Assembly: GCF_001678755.1 (NCBI RefSeq)
Contig: NZ_LZDS01000026.1
Location: 62,001 to 126,000, forward strand
Direction: 5' to 3'
DNA length: 64,000 bases
Source of the DNA: Acinetobacter gandensis
Lineage (GTDB): Bacteria > Pseudomonadota > Gammaproteobacteria > Pseudomonadales > Moraxellaceae
The notes below the pieces were generated by a model. That model was not told the DNA's origin, ran no database searches, and saw only the letters and a list, made by a program, of their open reading frames with translations. Numbering within the stretch: position 1 is the first letter of the stretch; each line of letters starts with the position of its first letter. A program made the position numbers and the translations under genes. Below, piece by piece: positions 52,315 to 62,583 of the stretch.

Positions 52315-55296
52315 TTAGTCTTCTTCAGGCTCATTTAAGTCCGATTCATTTTCAGTTTGATCCATAATTGTTGAGTCATCAACTAATTGTTCAGTTTCGA
52401 TCGCATCAACTTCCTCAAAAGTTTCATCTTCTTCAACTGCTTCAATCGAAACAACACCAACAAGAAGCTCTTCATTACCTAAACGGATTAAACGAACACC
52501 TTGTGCATTACGGCCAGTTTGTGCCACCTCAGATGCACGAGTACGTACTAAAGTACCACCATCAGAAATCAACATCAGCTCTTTGGTCGAATCGATTGCC
52601 ACTGCACCGACCAATTGACCGTTACGCTCTGAAGTTTTGATGGCAATAACACCTTTACCACCACGTTTCTTGGTTGGGAAATCGTCTACAGGGGTACGTT
52701 TACCGTAACCATTTTCAGAAGCACAAAGCACTTCACCTGTTTCTGGAACCACAACTAATGAAACAATACGGCTGATCAACGCTGAATCTGTAGTATCTTC
52801 ATCATCCGAATCTACATCTGCATCTTCAACATCTTCTGATTGTGCTGCACCAATGGTTACGCGCATACCACGTACACCCTTGGCAGAACGACCCATTGAA
52901 CGTACATCAGTTTCGGCAAATCGAATTGCTTTACCTTCATTTGAGAACAACATAATTTGTTGCTCGCCATCGGTAATTGCGACACCAATTAAAGTATCAT
53001 CGCCATTCAATTCAATCGCACGTAAACCGTTTGAACGAACATTAGAGAATTGTTCTAGTTCAACACGTTTAATCGTACCGTATTCAGTCGCCATGAATAC
53101 ATAGAAGTTTTTACGAACCGCTTCAGCTTGTTGTGCGAAGTCATTGATGATTTCATCATCAAGATCAGTGGTAGAAAGTTCTAAACCAAGCTGTTTCAAC
53201 TGAACTCGTAATGCATCAGACAAGTCATCTGCACCATCTTCAATTTCAGCCAATGCTGCTTCAAGCTCAACGAAATGACCATTAATCACTTCATTGCTTT
53301 GAAGTTGTTCGCTATTTGCTTTTACGAAAGCTTTAAAGTCCGCTAAACGCTCTTTAAATTTCTTCGGTGCGTCAATCACAGGTAAAATTGCTGTAATTGT
53401 TTCATTATCATCCAGTGGCAATAAGTTCACCATTGGGCGACCTTTAGCACCACGTGATGCTTGTGGCACTTCATACACTTTCAGACGGTACACTTTACCA
53501 ACATTGGTAAAGCAAAGTACTGTCGCATGGTTAGACGTCACAATCAGATGCTGAATGTAATCATCTTCTTTCATGCTAGTCGCAGACTTACCACGGCCAC
53601 CACGGCGCTGTGCAGCGTAATCTGACAATGGTTGAGTTTTCGCATAACCTGATTTAGAAACGGTTAACACCATTTGTTCTTCAGGAATCAAATCTTCACG
53701 AGAGAAGTCGATGCGAGATTCAACAATATCGGTACGACGCGCATCACCATATTGCTGAAGAATTAACGCTAACTCTTCACGAATCACGTTCATCAATAGG
53801 TTGAAGTCATTCAAGATTGCAGTGTATTCAGCAATTTGACCTAGAATTTCGGTATATTCAGCGTGTAATTTGTCTTGTTCAAGACCCGTTAAACGATGTA
53901 AACGCAATTCTAAGATCGCGCCCACTTGAGTTGGAGAAAGACGGTAAATATCACCATCAATACCAAACGGACGGTTTGGATCTTCACCTTCAATTTCATC
54001 AGGACGAACTGAAACAGAACCCGCTTTTTCAAGAAGTGCTGAAACGCTACCCGCTGCCCACTCACCTGCTTGTAAACGCTCACGCGCTTCAGCTGGGTTT
54101 GCAGAAGTTTTAATCGTTTCAATAATTTGGTCAATGTTAGCTAAAGCAACCGTTAAACCTTCTAAGATATGACCGCGTTCGCGTGCTTTACGCAATTCAA
54201 ACATCGTACGACGTGTAACCACTTCCTGACGATGGCGGATAAATGCAGCAATAATATCTTTGAGGTTCATCAACTTTGGTTGGCCATTATCTAGACAAAC
54301 CATGTTGATACTGAATGAATTTTCCAGCTGCGTATTTTGGAATAGATTATTCACAATCACTTCAGCGTTTTCACCACGCTTCAAGTCAATTGCAATACGC
54401 ATACCGTCTTTATCAGATTCGTCACGAAGCTCAGAAATCCCTTCGAGTTTTTTCTCTTTTACTAACTCAGCAATACGTTCGATCGTTTTTGCTTTGTTCA
54501 CCTGATAAGGAATTTCAGTAAATACAATTGTAGTACGACCCGTTTTTTGGTCTTCTTCAAAATGGTATTTACCACGAATATGTAGACGGCCTTTACCTGT
54601 ACGGTAAGCATCAACAATACCTGATTTACCGTAAATGATACCGCCAGTAGGGAAATCAGGGCCTGAAATATGCTGCATCAAACCTTCGATGCTGATTTGT
54701 GGGTCATTGGCATAAGCAAGACACGCATTGATGACTTCAGTCATATTATGCGGTGCCATGTTAGTTGCCATACCAACAGCAATACCGGTTACGCCATTAA
54801 TCAATAGATTAGGAATGCGTGTCGGCATGACTTGTGGGATACGCTCAGAACCGTCGTAGTTGTCTTCCCACTCTACTGTATCTTTTTCAAGATCTGCCAG
54901 TAATTCATGAGTGAGTTTGCGCATACGTACTTCGGTATAACGCATTGCTGCTGCACTATCACCATCGACCGAACCGAAGTTACCCTGACCATCGACCAAT
55001 TGATAACGTAAACTGAAATCTTGCGCCATACGAACAATTGTTTCGTATACAGCAGAGTCACCATGAGGGTGATATTTACCGATCACATCACCGACTACAC
55101 GGGCAGACTTTTTGTAAGCTTTGTTGTAGTCATTGCCCAATTCGTGCATTGCAAAAAGCACACGACGATGAACTGGCTTAAGACCATCTCGGACATCTGG
55201 CAATGCACGTGACACAATCACGCTCATTGCATAATCGAGATATGAGCTTTTCAGTTCATCCTCAATGGCAATCGGTCTAATTTCCGATACGCTCAT
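52315..55296 (-). CDS. gyrA: DNA gyrase subunit A with a large C-terminal-domain insertion
   Basis: A 993-residue type II topoisomerase subunit that introduces negative supercoils with GyrB. The catalytic Tyr is Y120 in [10 protein letters not shown]. The quinolone-resistance positions read S81 and E85 (HGDSAVYE), the susceptible form. The GyrA box is QRRGGRGKS. Between propeller blades, the family sequence ILPV...FMAT is split by about 85 extra residues (about 641-730, beginning [20 protein letters not shown] and including an acidic stretch [20 protein letters not shown]), predicted helical. Later, [18 protein letters not shown] forms an acidic loop. The tail is acidic as in other Acinetobacter GyrA. 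Confidence 0.95.
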   Translation of the reverse strand: MSVSEIRPIAIEDELKSSYLDYAMSVIVSRALPDVRDGLKPVHRRVLFAMHELGNDYNKAYKKSARVVGDVIGKYHPHGDSAVYETIVRMAQDFSLRYQLVDGQGNFGSVDGDSAAAMRYTEVRMRKLTHELLADLEKDTVEWEDNYDGSERIPQVMPTRIPNLLINGVTGIAVGMATNMAPHNMTEVINACLAYANDPQISIEGLMQHISGPDFPTGGIIYGKSGIVDAYRTGKGRLHIRGKYHFEEDQKTGRTTIVFTEIPYQVNKAKTIERIAELVKEKKLEGISELRDESDKDGMRIAIDLKRGENAEVIVNNLFQNTQLENSFSINMVCLDNGQPKLMNLKDIIAAFIRHRQEVVTRRTMFELRKARERGHILEGLTVALANIDQIIETIKTSANPAEARERLQAGEWAAGSVSALLEKAGSVSVRPDEIEGEDPNRPFGIDGDIYRLSPTQVGAILELRLHRLTGLEQDKLHAEYTEILGQIAEYTAILNDFNLLMNVIREELALILQQYGDARRTDIVESRIDFSREDLIPEEQMVLTVSKSGYAKTQPLSDYAAQRRGGRGKSATSMKEDDYIQHLIVTSNHATVLCFTNVGKVYRLKVYEVPQASRGAKGRPMVNLLPLDDNETITAILPVIDAPKKFKERLADFKAFVKANSEQLQSNEVINGHFVELEAALAEIEDGADDLSDALRVQLKQLGLELSTTDLDDEIINDFAQQAEAVRKNFYVFMATEYGTIKRVELEQFSNVRSNGLRAIELNGDDTLIGVAITDGEQQIMLFSNEGKAIRFAETDVRSMGRSAKGVRGMRVTIGAAQSEDVEDADVDSDDEDTTDSALISRIVSLVVVPETGEVLCASENGYGKRTPVDDFPTKKRGGKGVIAIKTSERNGQLVGAVAIDSTKELMLISDGGTLVRTRASEVAQTGRNAQGVRLIRLGNEELLVGVVSIEAVEEDETFEEVDAIETEQLVDDSTIMDQTENESDLNEPEED

Positions 55297-55403
55297 GCAT
55301 ACTCCTTGTTATACAAGCAGAATTCTGCCCGCATTTATATATCGTAAAATCTGTAAAAATCGGTTCAAAAAACACCGAACCAATATTAAAAATTAAGTCA
55401 GAC

Positions 55404-55412
55404 AGTATAGCA
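55404..55412 (-). promoter_or_regulatory. Candidate gyrA extended -10 promoter
   Basis: The minus strand reads TGCTATACT, an extended -10 (TGn plus TATACT, one mismatch), about 100 nt upstream of the gyrA ATG. No clear -35 accompanies it. Confidence 0.4.
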
Positions 55413-55500
55413 TAAAAACCCTTCTTTTTGTGCTAAACATCTTTCACTATAACCATGATTTTTTGTATTTATTTTAACCAAAACTGTGATTCAGACCTAC

Positions 55501-55530
55501 AAAAAAGCCTCTGTTTATAGAGGCTTTTTT
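55501..55530 (-). terminator. Terminator of the 210-residue membrane protein gene
   Basis: AAAAAAGCCTC / GAGGCTTTTTT with an 8-nt loop, about 60 nt past the stop of the membrane protein gene on the minus strand. Confidence 0.8.
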
Positions 55531-55587
55531 AAGACATATAAATTTCAGATTGAATGATCAAAATTCAGCAATTAAATGTGATAAAAA

Positions 55588-56220
55588 TCACTCATTTTGA
55601 TATTGAAGCTCATCAGCAGTGACATCTACACGGTCTTGTAACATCATTGGATAAGACAACAAAAATAATCCAATGATCAATGGGAATTCATAAACTTCTT
55701 CAATTAAGTCTTTATAGGCAACATCATGCAAAAATACAAATGACAAGACACGACTATGTTCAACTGTATCTGACACAAACAGCCCAAATAACACCAATAT
55801 CAAAGCCCACACAGGTAAAGACATGGTCTTTAGCTTATGCGCTATTTCATGACGCAAATGTGGCGAAAACAACATGAAGACCACTGGTGCAATCAAGAAT
55901 ATTGAAATCATACGAAAATAAGGTTTTGGCACATCTGGAAAATAGTCACGCCCCCAACTTATGCTCCGCCCAAATAGTAAAATCCACCATGCAACGGCCC
56001 AAAGCCAAAATTGCTTTTTGCCATCTTCCATTTCGAGTGGACGCAGATAAAAGAAACTAAACACACCAAAGAAAAGCAATAGAAGTGCTTGGACCGACTC
56101 AACTGCTGTGACAGTCATTCCATCAAATAAAGGGAAAGAAATACTTTGCAAAAAAGGAAAAAGTAGACAGCAGATCATCAGCACCAATGCACTTACTGGT
56201 AACTGAAAATCAAATTTCAA
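55588..56220 (-). CDS. Hypothetical polytopic membrane protein
   Basis: A 210-residue protein with about six predicted membrane helices (LPVSALVLMICCLLFPFL, AVESVQALLLLFFGVFSFFY, FWLWAVAWWILLFGRSISWG, MISIFLIAPVVFMLF, MSLPVWALILVLFGLFVSDT, FPLIIGLFLLSYPMM). I do not recognise the family. A WGRDYF motif and EHSRVLSFVFLHDVAYKDLI with conserved-looking His/Asp residues lie near the membrane faces. It stands alone, with its own terminator, upstream of gyrA on the same strand. Confidence 0.7.
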   Translation of the reverse strand: MKFDFQLPVSALVLMICCLLFPFLQSISFPLFDGMTVTAVESVQALLLLFFGVFSFFYLRPLEMEDGKKQFWLWAVAWWILLFGRSISWGRDYFPDVPKPYFRMISIFLIAPVVFMLFSPHLRHEIAHKLKTMSLPVWALILVLFGLFVSDTVEHSRVLSFVFLHDVAYKDLIEEVYEFPLIIGLFLLSYPMMLQDRVDVTADELQYQNE

Positions 56221-56449
56221 AAGGAAACTCCGCCAAAAGGCAAGATAAATAAAAATACAATAGTAACATTAAATATACAATTCATTAAGATTCATATAAG
56301 CTTTTGAAGAATTACTCACAATCAAAATCAGTTAAGACACTGTAATAAAAGTTGTTTTAATTAATAAATTTTAATTTTTATATACTGATGTTTTTCTTCA
56401 TTCAAACTGAAATCAGTTTTTAAATTCCCTTTTAAAATTAAACCAAATA

Positions 56450-56487
56450 AAAAGCGCCCTTTGGCAAATATACCAAAGGGCGCTTTT
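56450..56487 (-). terminator. etfA terminator
   Basis: A 15-bp perfect stem AAAAGCGCCCTTTGG / CCAAAGGGCGCTTTT with an 8-nt loop, 18 nt after the etfA stop. Confidence 0.88.
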
Positions 56488-56504
56488 AGAACGACGTTGT
56501 TAAA

Positions 56505-57437
56505 TTAGATTTTAGAAACTAATTCAGGAACAACAGTGTTCAAATCACCTACTAACCAGTAGTCAGCTACTGAGTTGATTGGTGCTTCTTCATCTTTGTT
56601 AATCGCAACGATCACTTTAGACTCTTTCATACCTGCCAAGTGCTGAATCGCACCTGAGATCCCTACAGCGATATACAGGTCAGGCGCAACGATTTTACCC
56701 GTTTGACCCACTTGCATGTCGTTTGGTACAAAGCCAGCGTCAACTGCAGCACGTGAAGCACCTTGAGCAGCACCAAGCTTGTCAGCCAATGGATCAAGTA
56801 CAGTGTGATAGTTTTCACCTGAACCCACACCACGACCACCAGAAACAACAATGCGTGCAGCAGTCAATTCTGGACGTTCAGATTTAACGATTTCTTCTGA
56901 AACGAATTTAGAGATACCAGCGTCGCCAGCAGAAGCAGCAGCTTCAATAGCAGCAGAACCACCCTCAGCAGCTACAGCATCAAATGCAGTACCACGAACA
57001 GTCGCAACAACGATAGATTCACCAGATTCTACAGTGGCAATTGCATTACCTGCATAGATCGGACGTTTGAAAGTTTTAGGACCTTCAACAGCAATGATGT
57101 CAGTGATCATGCTTACATCTAAAAGTGCAGCCGCACGTGGAAGCACGTTTTTGCCAGTCGTTGTAGACGCAGCAAGAATATGTGAATAACCAGAACCGAT
57201 AGACGCAACTAGTTTAGCTACGTTTTCAGCCAATTGGTTTGCATAAGCAGCGTCGTCAGCAAGTAATACTTTGCTCACACCCGCAACTTTAGCTGCTTGA
57301 TCAGCAACTGCTTGCGCACCTGAACCAGCAACTAATACAGTGATATCACCACCGATTTTTTGCGCTGCAGCAACAACGTTTAAAGTTGCACCGTTTAGTG
57401 CTTTGTTGTCGTGCTCAGCGATAACTAAAATACTCAT
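56505..57437 (-). CDS. etfA: Electron transfer flavoprotein alpha subunit
   Basis: A 310-residue FAD-binding subunit of ETF, which passes electrons from acyl-CoA and related dehydrogenases to ETF:quinone oxidoreductase. N-terminal domain MSILVIAEHDNKALNGATLN. The C-terminal FAD domain contains VVSGGRGVGSGENYHTVLDP, GASRAAVDAGFVPNDMQVGQ, TGKIVAPDLYIAVGISGAIQ and VAINKDEEAPI. It lies 18 nt after etfB, with which it forms the heterodimer. Confidence 0.96.
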   Translation of the reverse strand: MSILVIAEHDNKALNGATLNVVAAAQKIGGDITVLVAGSGAQAVADQAAKVAGVSKVLLADDAAYANQLAENVAKLVASIGSGYSHILAASTTTGKNVLPRAAALLDVSMITDIIAVEGPKTFKRPIYAGNAIATVESGESIVVATVRGTAFDAVAAEGGSAAIEAAASAGDAGISKFVSEEIVKSERPELTAARIVVSGGRGVGSGENYHTVLDPLADKLGAAQGASRAAVDAGFVPNDMQVGQTGKIVAPDLYIAVGISGAIQHLAGMKESKVIVAINKDEEAPINSVADYWLVGDLNTVVPELVSKI

Positions 57438-57455
57438 GATTTTTATCCTTCTGTA

Positions 57456-58208
57456 TTAGATCACTTTCGCTTCGTTTTTCAATTTGTCTACAAGTTCGTC
57501 TACAGACTTCACTTGTACACCAGCTTTACGTTCTGCAGGAGCTTCAACTTTAACTGTTTTAAGTTTAGTTGCAGGAGAAACACCAAAATCAGCAGGCGAC
57601 TTAGTATCAAGCGGTTTTTTACGCGCTTTCATGATGTTTGGAAGAGCTGCATAACGTGGCTCATTCAAACGTAAGTCAGTTGTGATGATTGCAGGAAGCG
57701 CTAGTTCAACAGTTTGTAAACCACCGTCAACTTCACGAGTTACTTGTACTTTGTCGCCTTCAACTTTAACTTCTGAAGCGAATGTACCTTGGCCTACACC
57801 TAGAAGTGCGCCAAGCATCTGACCAACTTGGTTAGAGTCATCATCAATTGCTTGTTTACCAAGAAGGATTAATTGTGGCTGTTCAGCATCAACAACACCT
57901 TTTAGGATTTTAGCAACTTCAAGTGCGCCTAATTGGCTGTCGTCAGCTTCAACAAGGATACCGCGGTCAGCACCAAGAGCCATAGAAGAACGGATTTGTT
58001 CTTGAGCTTCTTTAGGACCAATAGAAACAACAACGATTTCTGAAACAGTTCCTTTTTCTTTTAAGCGAACCGCTTCTTCCACTGCGATTTCACAGAATGG
58101 GTTAATTGACATTTTAACGTTAGTAAGGTCAACCCCACTATTGTCCGGCTTAACGCGAACTTTAACGTTGGCATCAACCACACGTTTTACAGCAACAAGA
58201 GCCTTCAT
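57456..58208 (-). CDS. etfB: Electron transfer flavoprotein beta subunit
   Basis: A 250-residue ETF subunit that binds AMP. It begins [20 protein letters not shown]. Family stretches include [60 protein letters not shown] and the recognition-loop region [24 protein letters not shown] in CCGAGGATTAC precedes the ATG. It heads the etfBA operon. Confidence 0.96.
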   Translation of the reverse strand: MKALVAVKRVVDANVKVRVKPDNSGVDLTNVKMSINPFCEIAVEEAVRLKEKGTVSEIVVVSIGPKEAQEQIRSSMALGADRGILVEADDSQLGALEVAKILKGVVDAEQPQLILLGKQAIDDDSNQVGQMLGALLGVGQGTFASEVKVEGDKVQVTREVDGGLQTVELALPAIITTDLRLNEPRYAALPNIMKARKKPLDTKSPADFGVSPATKLKTVKVEAPAERKAGVQVKSVDELVDKLKNEAKVI

Positions 58209-58660
58209 GTAATCCTCGGCTGTTTTAGCAAAAGTAAATGTTGAGAAAAGTTATTTTAAACTCTTCACTTTGAATTTTTTAGGTGCCCTATCTTGCTATG
58301 TGGACGGCATTTCGGTCAAGTCACAATTATCGAAAGACCTGTAAAAAAGCGTAATTTCCTTGAACTTATCGTTCACATTTTTTAAATAATACATTACTGA
58401 TCTGAAATCGCTCAGGATTTAGTTACTTTTTAACCTTTGATTTTTATTATTTTTTTACTTGATTTAGTTCATCAATAGTTCTGATTTAATATTATTTTTC
58501 GATCAATCTTTCTGAAATAGAGCATTCTATCTACACATTCAGCAACATATCAGAACGTGTCATTTAAGACAGAAGCTTACAATTTTCCAAATATTAAGCC
58601 AAATTCGTAAAGAACGAGCAGTTCTCATTTTCAAAAACCTAGTGAATGAAGCAAGTGAAA
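58209..58660. other. Intergenic region upstream of etfB
   Basis: About 450 bp, AT-rich, holding the etfBA promoter on the minus strand. A TTGACC hexamer on that strand about 100 bp upstream could be a -35, but spacing to a -10 is poor. No ORF or RNA gene recognised. Confidence 0.35.
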
Positions 58661-58663
58661 ATG

Positions 58664-58688
58664 AAAAAACCTCCACATTTGGGAGGTT
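58664..58688 (-). terminator. LysE-family gene terminator
   Basis: The stem AACCTCC / GGAGGTT with a 7-nt loop is followed on the minus strand by a T run, 14 nt after the exporter gene stop. Confidence 0.75.
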
Positions 58689-58701
58689 CTTTTATTCTTG
58701 T

Positions 58702-59307
58702 TTAGTTCGCAATTAACCAAGAAGCAGCAAGTGCGAGTAAACCACCTGATGTTCCATCAATCCATTTTTGCTTACGTTCATCAATCTGCGTCTTTTGTGT
58801 AATACGTGCAAAGATCACACTCAAACTGCAATACACGATAAAAATTAAGCCAATAAATATCAGTGAAAGGATCAAGCCTTGGCTCACGGTATTACCTGTT
58901 TTATCGATAAACTGCGGTAAGATTGCAAAATAAATCAACATACCCTTGGGGTTTAAAAGCGCCGTAAAAAAGCCCTTTTTCACAGGATTTGAAGCTGATT
59001 TTTTCTCAATACTTAGTTTTTTATGAGTAAATACCGACCGCAACAAATGTGCTGATAAATATAAAAGGTAAGCGATCCCCAACCAGCGAATCGTTTCAAA
59101 TAACACAGGAAACGAAACAATAATTGCTGCAATCCCTAATGCTACCAAAATCGAGTGCACCAAATAACCACTACATACACCTAGGGTTGCCATCATGCCC
59201 GCTTTTGCATCCTTACCCATCACTTGTGACAGGATAAACAGCATATCGGGTCCTGGTGTGAAAATAAGGGGGATTACCGTTAAGGCAAACAATGCAAATA
59301 CAGACAT
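58702..59307 (-). CDS. LysE/RhtB-family amino acid exporter
   Basis: A 201-residue integral membrane protein from the ATG at 59307. The frame extends 33 codons upstream, but those residues (basic and hydrophobic) do not belong to the family, and GGGA lies before the chosen ATG. The family signature is FTPGPDMLFILSQVMGKDAK. Six helices are expected, for example HSILVALGIAAIIVSFPVLF and ILSLIFIGLIFIVYCSLSVI. It is divergent from an Lrp-type regulator, a common pairing in which the regulator senses the exported amino acid. Confidence 0.88.
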   Translation of the reverse strand: MSVFALFALTVIPLIFTPGPDMLFILSQVMGKDAKAGMMATLGVCSGYLVHSILVALGIAAIIVSFPVLFETIRWLGIAYLLYLSAHLLRSVFTHKKLSIEKKSASNPVKKGFFTALLNPKGMLIYFAILPQFIDKTGNTVSQGLILSLIFIGLIFIVYCSLSVIFARITQKTQIDERKQKWIDGTSGGLLALAASWLIAN

Positions 59308-59421
59308 TTCAACTTTTCCCTTTCGATGTCGTGAAAGTGGAATAAGTATGTTTGAAACTATATAAAATAGGATTTCAAATATTCTATAATATGTATTATT
59401 TTTCAAATTATATTCTAATTT

Positions 59422-59916
59422 ATGAAGCTTTCTTCTAAGTCTATTTCAGTAAAGCTAGATCGAATCGATAAAAGTATCATTCGTGAGCTACAAAATAATG
59501 GCCGAATCCCAAATAATGATCTTGCCAAGGAAATAGGCTTGTCACCATCTTCATGTTTACGTCGAGTTAAAATCTTAGAAGACGCAGGTGTTATTCAAAA
59601 TTACACGACTGTTGTCGACCCACAAAAAATTGGTTTTCAACTCATTTTGTTTTCACGTATTTGGTTAGTTGGTCAAGATGCTGAAACCATCGATACCTTT
59701 ATTGAAGCCATGAAAGAATTACCACAAGTGATGGAGTGCTACATTATTTTAGGTGAATGTGATGCTATGCTAAAAGTCGTGGTACCAGACCTAGAAAGTT
59801 ATCGTAAGTTTCAATCCACCCATTTAACCAAAAAGAATGGCATCACCAGTGTCAAAACCGATTTACCGAGTCAAATTATTAAACAGAGTTTCCAGTTACC
59901 TTTAGAAGATTTGTGA
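59422..59916 (+). CDS. Lrp/AsnC-family transcriptional regulator
   Basis: A 164-residue regulator. The N-terminal helix-turn-helix (LDRIDKSIIRELQNNGRIPN, then DLAKEIGLSPSSCLRRVKIL) is followed by the RAM ligand-binding domain (VMECYIILGECDAMLKVVVP). It is likely to respond to an amino acid and control the divergent LysE-type exporter gene 114 bp away, as in LysG- or Lrp-controlled exporter pairs; this is inferred from position. Confidence 0.9.
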   Translation: MKLSSKSISVKLDRIDKSIIRELQNNGRIPNNDLAKEIGLSPSSCLRRVKILEDAGVIQNYTTVVDPQKIGFQLILFSRIWLVGQDAETIDTFIEAMKELPQVMECYIILGECDAMLKVVVPDLESYRKFQSTHLTKKNGITSVKTDLPSQIIKQSFQLPLEDL

Positions 59917-59945
59917 AGTTCATTTACACGCATATACAAAAATAT

Positions 59946-59968
59946 AAAGGCACCAATCCAGTGCCTTT
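59946..59968. terminator. Bidirectional terminator
   Basis: AAAGGCAC / GTGCCTTT with a 7-nt loop, between the convergent Lrp-type gene (+) and a hypothetical gene (-). The T run is better on the minus strand. Confidence 0.65.
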
Positions 59969-59988
59969 TGAGTCAGTATTCACAGTAA

Positions 59989-60360
59989 TTAAGCTGTTTG
60001 GCTCTCTAAAAAATCACGATGTACATGGCTTAAGTCTATGAGCTCATATTTTTGTAAATCAAAAATGCGCCAAACTGTCATTGCATCTTCTTTACTATCA
60101 ACCATTTCAGTTGCTTTGGTACTGAGTTGCCACTGCTTGTCTGAAATCCAAATATAATGCTGACCCGTTGCTGAATCATATGCCTGCACTTTCCCGTCAG
60201 CATTAATTCCTTGTACCAGTGCCCCCGCAGGCATGACTGCTTCCATATCTGGTAAGTTAATTTCAACAAAGTGCTTAATCTGGCGTAAACCATAGCCCGC
60301 AAAAATTTCTTTTTGCTTTGCACTTAACTGGTCATATTTTTCTTGAATATCTGCAATCAT
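59989..60360 (-). CDS. Hypothetical protein, 123 residues
   Basis: A soluble protein that I do not recognise. It begins MIADIQEKYDQLSAKQKEIF, a helical segment, followed by a beta-rich centre (GALVQGINADGKVQAYDSAT, GQHYIWISDKQWQLS) and a helical end (WRIFDLQKYELIDLSHVHRD). No signal peptide or membrane helix. It stands alone with its own terminator. The reading frame is clean, so it is probably a real gene. Confidence 0.65.
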   Translation of the reverse strand: MIADIQEKYDQLSAKQKEIFAGYGLRQIKHFVEINLPDMEAVMPAGALVQGINADGKVQAYDSATGQHYIWISDKQWQLSTKATEMVDSKEDAMTVWRIFDLQKYELIDLSHVHRDFLESQTA

Positions 60361-60652
60361 GTTATGGCCTATATATTTTGAACAATACAGCGTGACTAAA
60401 ATGCCGAGTCAAACGGACTAATTTCATTACGACTAGGTAATGGACAATTTTTATACCTGATAATTTGAATTTTTATAATGCGACAATAGTTCAAAATATC
60501 AGTCAATTTTACCAATATTCTTGTCTAAGCTTATTTAAATTTCATGAAAGTGACTTAAATCGTACATTTCAGTGACTCCCAACTCGTTAAACCACTCTAA
60601 ATATGTAGCAAAGATCAAACCACATTAAAGTGCAATATTTTTAAATTTGTTA
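60361..60652. other. Intergenic region, nothing identified
   Basis: 292 bp between the 123-residue protein gene and the end of xerC. I looked for a dif-like site and found no convincing 11-6-11 pattern. No ORF or RNA gene was seen. Confidence 0.35.
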
Positions 60653-61573
60653 CTATTCTTTATGCTGCGCGCGTGGGTGTGCTTGATCATACACTTGCGC
60701 GAGTCGATCAAAATCCACATGCGTATAAATTTGTGTCGTGGTTAAATTACTATGTCCAAGCATTTCCTGCACAGCTCTTAAGTCCCCACTATTAGACAAC
60801 ATATGACTTGCAAAACAATGACGTAATAAATGCGGATGTAAATCTACATTTACCCCTGCGCGCTGTGCTTGAAATTTAACTCGATTTTCAATTTGACGCA
60901 CGCCGAGTGGTTGCCCTTTTTGGGTAATAAACACTTGAGCTTCTGGTACAAAATCACCATGCCATGCAGGGTATAATTGTAGCCAATGCATCACCGCTTC
61001 TTTTGCTTTTAAGCCAAAAGGCACAATGCGGGTTTTATTCCCTTTACCTGTAATACGTAATAATTGACGATTAAAATCGATATCGCGAATGGTCAGCCCC
61101 TGCACTTCAGCTAAACGTAGTCCACTTGAATACAATAGCTCTAAAATGGCTTTGTCTCGAATCCACAGTTGTCGTTGAGTTTCCGTTTCGGGCTCAGGCT
61201 GTTCCATGATTTGTTGAATCGTTTCAATATCTACCAAACCAGGTAAAGGACGTGATTGACGTTTTAATTGAAAATCATCTGCAGGATTAAATGCCAGATA
61301 TTGTCCTTGTTCAGCCCATTTCATAAATTGTCGTATAGAAGACAACATCCGCTGCAAACTACTCGGACTCAACTGAAACTTTTCAACTTTATAAGCAACA
61401 AACTCACGCAAGTCTGTTTTTTCAACATCACTCAGCTGAATATTTCTTGAGACACAGAAATGCATAAAATCCTGAACATCTCGTTCATACGCTTGCAATG
61501 TATGTTTAGACTGATTTTGAATTTCACGTTGCTTTAACCACATTTCAAGGAGTTGTGCATTATCTACCGTCAT
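60653..61573 (-). CDS. xerC: Tyrosine recombinase XerC
   Basis: A 306-residue site-specific recombinase that, with XerD, resolves chromosome dimers at dif. The N-terminal SAM-like core-binding domain (LKQREIQNQSKHTLQAYERD) is followed by the catalytic domain with a complete active site: R153 (SGLRLAEV), K177 (TGKGNKTR), H248 and R251 (HPHLLRHCFASH), H274 (LGHSNLTT) and Y283 (QIYTHVD). The length and position near dapF fit XerC rather than XerD. An SseB-like gene precedes it on the same strand. Confidence 0.94.
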   Translation of the reverse strand: MTVDNAQLLEMWLKQREIQNQSKHTLQAYERDVQDFMHFCVSRNIQLSDVEKTDLREFVAYKVEKFQLSPSSLQRMLSSIRQFMKWAEQGQYLAFNPADDFQLKRQSRPLPGLVDIETIQQIMEQPEPETETQRQLWIRDKAILELLYSSGLRLAEVQGLTIRDIDFNRQLLRITGKGNKTRIVPFGLKAKEAVMHWLQLYPAWHGDFVPEAQVFITQKGQPLGVRQIENRVKFQAQRAGVNVDLHPHLLRHCFASHMLSNSGDLRAVQEMLGHSNLTTTQIYTHVDFDRLAQVYDQAHPRAQHKE

Positions 61574-61660
61574 TTGCGATCTCCAATACTCAACTTGAAT
61601 TGCTGTCTCATCAAAATATTCTACGGCCTGATTTGGTTCTTCATTGAGGAAGATTGTACG

Positions 61661-62485
61661 CTATGAAAATAGTCTTGCAAAAAAACCTTTTTTCTTGCCC
61701 TGTGCTCGCACATAAAAAGGTTCAGTTTCATCTCTTAAATATGCAACGACGCCCTCTTGATCATCATCCAGCATGTGAATCAAATCAACTAAGCCTTGTT
61801 CTTGCATACTGTCATAAGCAACGCGACTAATTTTACTATGTAAGTCTTGCACATGTTCTTTCGATAAACCTTCATTCAACTCAAGTCCAATCAATAAACT
61901 TGGCTCTTCATCTCTACGCTGATTAAACATTTGTGCCAAATATGCAGCTTTCACATCAGTTTCTGTCGCAAAAAGTATCGTTAATTGTTCGACCATAAAT
62001 GTTGGATAATCTGCCGGTTGACCGATCAGGATTTCGGTATCTTCTTCAATCAGGTAATTCTCTGGTGAGGTTCCAAATTCTCCTTTAAGTAAGTAGTCAA
62101 TTTCATCTGGAATAAAATCTTTGCTCGCATCAGGTGATTGTGGATTAAGTACCAAACGAGAACCAAAAGTCATTTCAAATAAAGTTTTTGCCGGTAAACA
62201 AATAAATGATTCTTCCTCTGAAATCGCTAAACGCATTTTTTCTAATGACGTAAAAAATGGAAGCACACTGGTATATTCGTCATCATCCCAACTTTTGAGT
62301 TGGATATTTGAACCAGTAGATAAATGACGCTCTTGTATGTCTATGGCGGTATCATTTCGATCTGTATGTCCAACACAATACACATTCGCAGCCAAAAGTT
62401 GCTGCAAAAATTCAGGCCGATAAGCAGGTTCATGTACAGCCTTCGCAAATAGACTTTCTAATATTTCTTCTTTTATTGTATCCAT
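61661..62485 (-). CDS. SseB-like protein
   Basis: A 274-residue cytoplasmic protein with the two-part layout of SseB/enhanced-serine-sensitivity proteins. The N-terminal domain (ESLFAKAVHEPAYRPEFLQQ, VYCVGH, LPFFTSLEKMRLAI, SFICLPAKTLFEMTFGSRLV, LNPQSPD) is followed by an SseB C-terminal domain (YPTFMVEQLTILFATETDVK, LLIGLELNEG). It ends in a charged, Phe-rich tail (KKKGFFARLFS). The function is not defined. It lies between dapF and xerC with a dapF terminator upstream, so it may be a separate unit with xerC. Confidence 0.8.
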   Translation of the reverse strand: MDTIKEEILESLFAKAVHEPAYRPEFLQQLLAANVYCVGHTDRNDTAIDIQERHLSTGSNIQLKSWDDDEYTSVLPFFTSLEKMRLAISEEESFICLPAKTLFEMTFGSRLVLNPQSPDASKDFIPDEIDYLLKGEFGTSPENYLIEEDTEILIGQPADYPTFMVEQLTILFATETDVKAAYLAQMFNQRRDEEPSLLIGLELNEGLSKEHVQDLHSKISRVAYDSMQEQGLVDLIHMLDDDQEGVVAYLRDETEPFYVRAQGKKKGFFARLFS

Positions 62486-62554
62486 GGTCAGTCCTATTTT
62501 TTGATTGTATTTTTGAATTATTTTTATTGCTGATGTATCAAATACCGCTATAAA

Positions 62555-62579
62555 AAAGCCCTGAATAAATCAGGGCTTT
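62555..62579 (-). terminator. dapF terminator
   Basis: AAAGCCCTGA / TCAGGGCTTT with an ATAAA loop, followed on the minus strand by more T. It begins 5 nt after the dapF stop. Confidence 0.88.
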
Positions 62580-62583
62580 CATT

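Noticed and set aside
53817..54113. Open frames antisense to gyrA.
   Set aside because: They mirror a conserved housekeeping gene and have no start signals.
55356..55376. GGTTC/GAACC dyad in the gyrA leader.
   Set aside because: Only five clean pairs with a 10-nt loop; not strong enough to call a regulatory structure.
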